NCBI GenBank assembly: GCA_035578155.1
Contig: JAPWDM010000045.1
Location: 797,001 to 861,000, forward strand
DNA length: 64,000 bases
Source: Brachynemurus nebulosus
Taxonomy: Eukaryota; Arthropoda; Insecta; Neuroptera; Myrmeleontidae
Direction: 5' to 3'
In this document: positions 56,870 through 64,000 of the stretch, piece by piece
Numbering within the stretch: position 1 is the stretch's first letter
Layout of the letters: every line of letters begins with the position of its first letter
Program-made: the position numbers and the translations under genes
Notes under the pieces: model-generated
Told to the model about the DNA's origin: nothing
Databases searched by the model: none
Seen by the model: the letters and a program-made list of their open reading frames with translations, nothing else

Positions 56870-59526
56870 ATTAGTATAATGTTTATGTTTTGTGATTAAT
56901 ATGTGTATACTTGGACAATGACCAAAATAAATACTTTGAAAATATGTAAGTAAATGTAGTATGCAACACAACAACAATTTTATGGAATTATTATTACAAT
57001 TAGTAGGAGTGAGGTGCCATGAAAGGGAAATTGTTGTTTGAAGATTTTGGTAACTAAATGAAATTAAACAGTCACGAACAGAATAAAAAATCTCGGATGT
57101 CATTATTCAAGCGAAATACAATAATAAACTTTATTTGTGGTTGCTGAACAAAATCTTTTTTATGTAGTCTTTTTCTGTGCGGTTTAAAAAAAAAATCCAT
57201 TAAAGTGTATAATATGCATAAAAAAGAAGAGAAAGTACGAAATTTGAACATTAATTTACGGTAAAATTTTCTGCTGACCATTTTTAGTGCATTTTATCGT
57301 CAGATTACATAAGTATATAATATATTACCTATTGCATTATTCAGTTTTTTTTTACATGTATATGTATTGCAATTTTTACAGTCATATAAATATGAATTTT
57401 TTTTTTAAATATTTCCATATATACCTATAATCAAAGGGCCAAACTACTATTATGATAGTAAGCATCCCGACTGTAATCAGAATTTTACGTCATCAGACTT
57501 GGCAGAGAGGTGGAAGGTTATATACGTATTTAGAGTTTTTGTTGGTATGTGTAAGGTAGTGGATGTTTGTGTGTGTAATACTCTGTATGTATGTAGCGGT
57601 GGTCCAAGGTGAGAATGCATACATATACTAGAATAACCTACTAGTGATGTAACAATGAACAGCCACCACTGTGGCCACGACTTAACAATGAATGTGTACG
57701 CTTGAAGAGCCGATGGACGACTAATCAGACTAATCACTTTTTTGTATGTAGGCTTGATCTGTCTCATCTGTGTATATAATATTCTTTTATCTTATTTAGA
57801 AAAAGTAATTTCTAGGAAAATCATGTAGTCTTCGGTTAGGTATGTATATTTTATGAAACTTTTCTTGTGTGCTTCCGATTCATCGTACAAATGGAGTTTA
57901 AATATTGTTCATGTTATTCAAATTTATAGTTTAGCTATATTTTAGCAAGCACAACTTGCCAGAGAATCAGCAATTAAACTTTACAAATTGTGGCTAACTG
58001 CCAATAATATAGGGAAACGAATATGACGATTTTGATAAATTCATTTCTGTTTTACTGACCTATTTTCAAAAGTCTGATTTAAGTACATAAATTAAAATAA
58101 AAATTAAACAATGAAGTACTATTATTTCGAAAAACTATTATTTCAAATTTTTAAAATAAAGTAAAATAACAAATAATCAGTATGTAGAAACAATGGTGGG
58201 ATTTTACAATTTTCTTAATTTTGTATTTATTGTACTCGTATAAGAACATTAAGAACAGTGTTTGACTATAAATTTAATATGTATTCTATTTCAATGTAAG
58301 ACCGACTTGTAAAATTTTATTGCTTATACCTACTTTAACTCATATTTATTAAAATAGACGTACCCATTACTCATCGTCTAAAACTTTTGAGCAAACACAT
58401 TGCGTTACGTACACAAACAGGGGCAGGGGGAGGGGTAAGTGCCTTAGCGTCATGAAGTTTGACGGGGAGGGGGTAGGGGATCGAGCACACATGACATCAC
58501 GTTAGAAAAACTTGTCGAACTGTTGAAAAGCAAAATATATCTTTCAAAAAAATATATTCTGCAAGCAAGCAAAAAGAAAAGCATTTCTTTCCAAAATTAT
58601 AATTGATGAGCAAAAAAAAAAAAAATTTTATTATAATATGTTTAATCAATCCTTTGGAGATTCAAGTTTTGTCACGCAGTATTAATGAGGGGGTTCGACA
58701 AACTGTTATGCAAGAGTGAAAAATGCCCAAATTTTGCTTGATGTAATTTATATATGGCCTCTTACTTAAGTTTGTGTCTGAATTAAGTAGTACGATTAAA
58801 TTTTACAACCATTACCGGCAATAATCTGAGCATCCGTACTGGTGAAATCGAGCTTTTATTACCAGCTTAACATAATTTACTTATTTACTATTTCGTCTCT
58901 TATGACATAGTGGCGTTACAGTTGCAAAGAACGGGGAATGTAGTGTTCATAGGCCAATATCTTATCATTAAGAAATTTGAGATTATACCTATTCACAATA
59001 TTGGTATTGGCACAGTTTAAATAATAGTTTATTCTACAAACAGTTACGAAACGGGATAACGTCAGAATGTACGTTTGAAATTTGAAAATTCAAAGGGTTA
59101 TCCATGTTAGGTAAATAATGCATAACGATATCTATTATTTTACAAAGGTTGTGTATTAACCTATTCATTATACACTCAATTTTTGTTAATTTTATCAATG
59201 AAAATACTGTCACAGTGTCACACACTAATAAAATTTTATTTAGAAAATAAATTTGTAGGTGAAATAATTTTGTGAAAAATTACAATTGATAATTACCATG
59301 TAAATTATTTATTTTGCCTGATTTTCACTTATATTTTTTAAAATTTTGAGCAACGTAGGCAGTGCAATATTAAATGATATTAAATTTGTATTATTTAAAA
59401 ATTAGCGTTTTATTTTTGATATTTTCGTGTAAAATAGTGTGTTTCATTGCGATCTATTAAGTTATTTTTTTGAGATATTTTTGACATTTAATTATAAATT
59501 TAATATTTTTATTACCTAAATATATA
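56870..59526. other. Upstream intergenic DNA, no gene seen
   Basis: No exon recognised. Contains the inverted partner of the 37240-37286 repeat at 57437-57476 and a G-rich tract at about 58419-58480. Short minus-strand open frames here show no domain. Confidence 0.35.
58419..58480 (+). other. G-run cluster (possible G-quadruplex)
   Basis: CAGGGGCAGGGGGAGGGGTAAG and, 40 bp on, GACGGGGAGGGGGTAGGGGA give six runs of four or five G in an otherwise AT-rich region. Probably part of a repeat. Confidence 0.5.
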
Positions 59527-59912
59527 ATGTCTAAAAACTTTGGCAACTCTTGCGCGGCTAAATTTTGTTTAAGCCATTCAAAAGAGAATTCTAATTTAAG
59601 TTTTTTCCGAGTGCCCACTGATCCGGATATGTAAGATTGCTTATGTAAAAATAAATATACGTTAAATAATTATTCAATTAATATTTTAGATCTCGCCAGT
59701 GGTTAGTCGCAATAGGTCGTGAAGAACTTTTAAATTACAGTATTGAATACTGTCATAATTTTCGGATATTTTCCACTCATTTTGAAAAAAGTTGTTTTAA
59801 AAGTGAAACGAATCGATTAAAGCCTGGTGCAGTACCAACACTCCTGTTAATTAGGTCAAAAGTTACAGATATAATTATTTCCAACTCTCTTAGTTTTATT
59901 AATATAATATAA
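59527..59912 (+). pseudogene. THAP-domain protein fragment, two exons
   Basis: Exon 1 59527-59630, exon 2 from 59690, joined in phase 2 with GT-AG. Reads MSKNFGNSCAAKFCLSHSKE, FFRVPTDPD, then RQWLVAIGREEL, RIFSTHFEKSCFK and RLKPGAVPTL, then a stop at 59910-59912. This is a THAP zinc finger (C-x4-C at the start, W and AVPT box present), but the third metal ligand is Phe (FSTHF where the family has C-x2-H). With no domain after the AVPT box, this is probably a remnant of a THAP-containing transposase or gene. A further exon outside my reading cannot be excluded. Confidence 0.7.
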
Positions 59913-59971
59913 CATGATCATTCTCAACCTTCAATCTCACATGTACAAACACATACAGTTACATAAATAAA

Positions 59972-60300
59972 AAATACCCCTGTCGCAGCACCTGCATAAC
60001 ATAGCGAATTTTCAAAGATAGGACACTGACGGGTCTCATATAACAACTTGTATCCATCTAAAATAGTTTAACTCTATAACAGTGATAAGATTTTCGAAAT
60101 CGGTTGAGTAGTTAATTTTTTACTTTTGAGTCCCCAGGACCCTGGCGGATCACATAATGTATAGCACATATGCATTTAAATAAGTTTAACCAAAAAATCA
60201 CTAAAAATGGTGAAAAATGGCTTCTAAAAATCGGACATATCAGCTAACGAACTCGTCCCAGCTTTTGAGACTTTTGCACTTCTAACAAAATTTCGTAAAG
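59972..60300 (+). repeat. Dispersed repeat 'CGCAGCACCTGCATAACATAGCGAATTT', copy 3
   Basis: AATACCCCTGTCGCAGCACC then TGCATAACATAGCGAATTTT..ATCCATCTAAAATAGTTTAAC, then TAACGAACTCGTCC. Parallels 38888-39300 and, at its end, 27400. Confidence 0.6.
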
Positions 60301-60518
60301 ATTGAATGCTTCATTCGAGAGTTATCGCGCAGACACACACACAAATATATATATATATATATAAACAAATAACTCTCGTCCTTTTGTGGGGTGACTATTT
60401 GCACCCTGTAGACACTAAAACCGCAGGAATTTTATCGGAATTAACAGTCGCGTCATCCCTCGATATAAGAAATAAGAATTATTTCCTTTATACCCTGTAT
60501 ATAATATATATACACACC

Positions 60519-60658
<140 letters not shown>

Positions 60659-61220
60659 ACCGCGGTTTTCCGATATCCGTACTACCATTATGCGTACCGT
60701 TTGGGTGTGTTTATGTATACATACACAATCTACGTGACAAAATTTTTAATGTAAATAAACATTTTTATGTAAATAAAACTTCAATTTTTAACATATACAG
60801 GCGATTATTTTGAAAGTTAACATAAATATATGATAATAGTAATAATAAAAATTATTAATACACATATATATTATAATTTCCAAGCTTACAATTAGAAATA
60901 AATATTATGTAGCTAGAAAATATGGCTTAAAAATTTATTTTTATAAAAATATTTTAATTTTTATTCAAGAATAAATTGTCTAGAGAAACATCCTGTATAT
61001 GATTCCGTTAAGGGTACCACGTGTATGTATTGTCGTACGGTTAACGGAATATCGGTGTATATGTATGTGTGCATATATTATATACAGGGTGTAAAGGAAA
61101 TGACTCTTATCCGTTTGAGGGGTGACGCGACTGTTAATTTCGAAAAAATTCCTGCGGTTTTAATGTCTACAGTTTGCTAGGAGTCGCCCTCCACAAAAGG
61201 GCGAGAGTTATTTGTTTTAC

Positions 61221-61224
<4 letters not shown>

Positions 61225-61286
<62 letters not shown>
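61225..61286. repeat. (AT)n microsatellite
   Basis: About 60 bp of alternating A/T after ACACCC. Confidence 0.95.
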
Positions 61287-61288
<2 letters not shown>

Positions 61289-61299
61289 TAAACAAATTT

Positions 61300-64000
61300 C
61301 TGCCGTATAGTCCCGAACGCGGGTCTTTCCCTGACATTCTCCGTCATAAATTAAGTTCCAAAATGGAAAGTCGCTTAAAATAATAATTTAATAGTTAAAT
61401 GAATTTTTACTTAAGTAACAGAAAAATTTATAATTTTTTTCTGCTTTCCGTCCTGCAGCTTCACTCAGGTGTCTGTTTTGTTTTATTTTTGTTTTAATTT
61501 TGATTTATATAATTTCGTGCAATGGAATACATTTTTGTATTTTGTAGCTTTAGTTTGAGACCTTTGCTCTGATATCCGTAATAATAGTTTTAGATATTCT
61601 TCAGTTTTAGACCCTTCTTGGAGAATAACAATTTTAATGCTACTTTCATCTTTTTCTGGAATTCCAATAGTGTTTGAAGGGTAACTTGGGGATCGATTTA
61701 ATTGTCCGCACCATTCAGCTATTTAATGTGATCCCTATTAGAAGGTTCTGGAGAACAATCTTAACCTTACTTCACTTTTTAATTCGCTATTCTGAAATTT
61801 TACTTAAATAATTAATACTATAAAAGCAAGTAATATTCATATTTCAGTAGCATATCTAATTTTCGCAACATCTTCTTGAGATCCGCCCAGCTGTTTAGTA
61901 TGAAGAAGTTTTTTTGGGGTCCCAAGGTCCTGGGTGATAATTTTGCCCTTACTTATACTAACAAAATCATCTTATTTTAATTTAAATAATAATAGTACAG
62001 TTACCTGAGATCCGTTTATCCATTTCTATAAGAGAAATGAATAAACAATTTATTTTACTTTACGTGTAATTGCTTTGGAAAAAAATTAAAATTTGTGGCT
62101 CCGTAACTAACGATAACAACTAATAATGAAACTAAATTTGAAAATTCAGGCTCTCTTGTGCCACCCCTGATATGATGCTCTATTCATAGACACTTCACTA
62201 ATCGAAACCCGTTAAGTAACCTTGGCTGTGTGCTTTTCACAAAATTTTATAACATTTTTTCTAATTGTATTATATATCTATATATTGATTATTTAATAAT
62301 AAATCATTGTTAAAAAGATTTAGATTTTAGTAATCAAAATTATTACTTCAATAAATTATAAATTAACACTTATTTAATTGACTAATTATTTTCTTAAATA
62401 GACTAAACAAAAAATTATATTTATTTATTTATTATTTAAATTTGCCGCTTTGAGGAATTTGCTTTGTTGTTTGTAACTTGTTGCCCTCTGCTGGGTTGTC
62501 TACACAATTAATATTTAATCTCTAATGGATACTTTAGTGTCTATTCCTTTGTTCAGAAAATGGGCTATTACTTTTTTAGTTAGTGTGTAGAAATCATTTT
62601 CATTTGTAAACATTTTATCTAGTTGATATTGAATTACAAATTTAAAATTTGAAATAGGATTATTGTTCAACATTTTGAAAGGTTGTAACATGGTTGTAAC
62701 ATATTTTGGAACTTATAACCCCATTCAGGTAGGATGTTAAATATTTCAAAAAATTTAATAATTAATTAATGTATTTTTTTATTTTTTAGATTGTTTTATG
62801 AGTATTTCAATTAAATTGTAGACAAATAATCTACTTGACAGTAAAGAAATTTCCAATCTTTTGTGATGAATGTTTTCAACAACGAATTAACACTTAATCA
62901 CAAATGTAAAAATGTTTGAATAGCTAACTGTTGTGTGTAAAGAGGTTAAAATTCATTAACAATTATTAATGGAAATTAAATTATATGTGTAACAATGTAA
63001 AATATTTTAAGAAAGATTAAAATTTATTTTTAATTAAATGATACATAATTTTATTGGTGTTTTTACAAGTTCTTTTTGTGTGCTTTTTACACCAAACAAT
63101 CCGTTTGCATATATTTTCATACTTTACTATTTTAGCAAAAAGTCAATTCTGTCAAAAATGCCACTTATGTAGATTTGATTTAACATTCAAATGTAAGTTG
63201 AGCCAAAACTCGTTTTTTTTCTATTTTTTTTTTTTTTTTTGTTAAATAACTCATGTTGTATGAATTTGTATTGTTTTTTTGGGACACAAGCGCGAGGCTC
63301 GTAACTGCTGGCTCCTGCTACATGGCTAATTTAGTTGTTCCGGCACTGTTTAGTTGCTCCAAAAACTTTATTTTCTGTTAAAAACACTATATTGTACCCA
63401 TTCACTTTGTTTTTAATTCCAAAGTATACCAATTATATGTCATCAAAATATTGTCAAATATATATTTTTTTTTATAAAATTTCGTTACCATCAATCAGTT
63501 TTTTCTAATTTAGTTCATCTTATTTAAAATTAAATAAGAAAATTTTCAAAATAATAAATATAATGTGTTAAAACAAAAATATTGATAATTAGGTTATATA
63601 CATGCATGCATATTATATGCATATATTTAAAAATGATTCCATTTGACAGATTGTTATAAAAAAACAAAACAAAAAACTAACATTATCAAAATTTGTACTT
63701 CGTTTACAAATAGCTAAGGGCCATTCAACACCACAAAAAAAAATATGTCAGAAGTTTATTTAATCAAATAAATAGTACAGTTTAATTTATTAACATTTAT
63801 AATATAACTTTATAAATTTATTAAGACATTATTCATAATATTTAATTAAAGAAATCTGACATATATTTAGGTAATAGAAATAACTAGTGACGAAACACCC
63901 TTAGACACATTTATAAACACAATATATATTAAATAGAAAAATCAAACGAGGTAGAGTGAAATAACAAATAAAAAGAGACTTTTAAAAAGAGATTATTTTT
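61300..64000. other. AT-rich DNA, no gene seen
   Basis: No spliced coding pattern, RNA gene or TE border recognised. A T-rich tract lies at 63211-63240. Confidence 0.35.

Overview
This is a strongly AT-rich window of an insect-like nuclear genome. Four spliced, protein-coding gene models lie on the minus strand with normal GT-AG introns, and almost everything between and inside them is transposable-element (TE) DNA. Two signs point to an arthropod: an apolipophorin-III-like secreted helical protein, and a TE load typical of insects (Copia with half-tRNA-iMet priming, PIF/Harbinger, pogo/mariner-like TA elements, hAT-like and Helitron-like elements, foldback elements). I cannot name the species.

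Host genes, all minus strand. (1) A six-exon gene at 3549-9839 encodes an unrecognised secreted protein of about 177 aa with a Ser/Asp-rich acidic middle. (2) A gene at 30836-33297 (first exon not found) encodes a long helical, Lys/Gln-rich protein. (3) A gene at 51819-53750 (first exon not found) encodes a smaller helical protein. (4) A complete two-exon gene at 55392-56705 encodes an apolipophorin-III-like protein of 168 aa with signal peptide and an upstream TATA box. Genes 2 and 3 both end with a short terminal exon entered in phase 1 and have phase-0 acceptors at their main exon, as gene 4 has. Genes 2-4 therefore look like a diverged tandem family pushed apart by TE insertions. Gene 1 may be a distant member or an unrelated secreted protein.

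TE layout. 1-3.2 kb: broken LINE reverse transcriptase and a pogo-like element with a Psq-type helix-turn-helix remnant. 4-14 kb: two foldback elements flanked by TTA, a hAT-like element, a TIR element and LINE-tail-like repeats. 15.8-25.9 kb: a 10-kb span between matching TIRs, stuffed with nested insertions including a nearly complete PIF/Harbinger element (intact Myb-like partner gene; transposase with one in-frame stop). 26.8-30.5 kb: two TA-flanked TIR elements, the second carrying a Helitron-like and a hAT-like insertion. 31-35 kb: foldback elements in and upstream of gene 2. 35.2-41.9 kb: a large inverted-end structure flanked by a 12-bp direct repeat, with CGTCCG hairpins, 76-bp satellites, a tandem duplication, a TIR element and a second Harbinger transposase fragment. 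43.7-44.6 kb: a second copy (inverted) of the 18.1-kb TA element, sitting in a tRNA-like repeat whose uninterrupted copy lies 350 bp away. 45.4-50 kb: a recent Copia retrotransposon with apparently identical LTRs. 52.4 kb: a Helitron-like element in the gene-3 intron. 59.5 kb: a THAP-domain fragment. 60.3-61.3 kb: an inverted repeat pair bordered by (AT)n arrays. The last 2.7 kb holds nothing I can identify.
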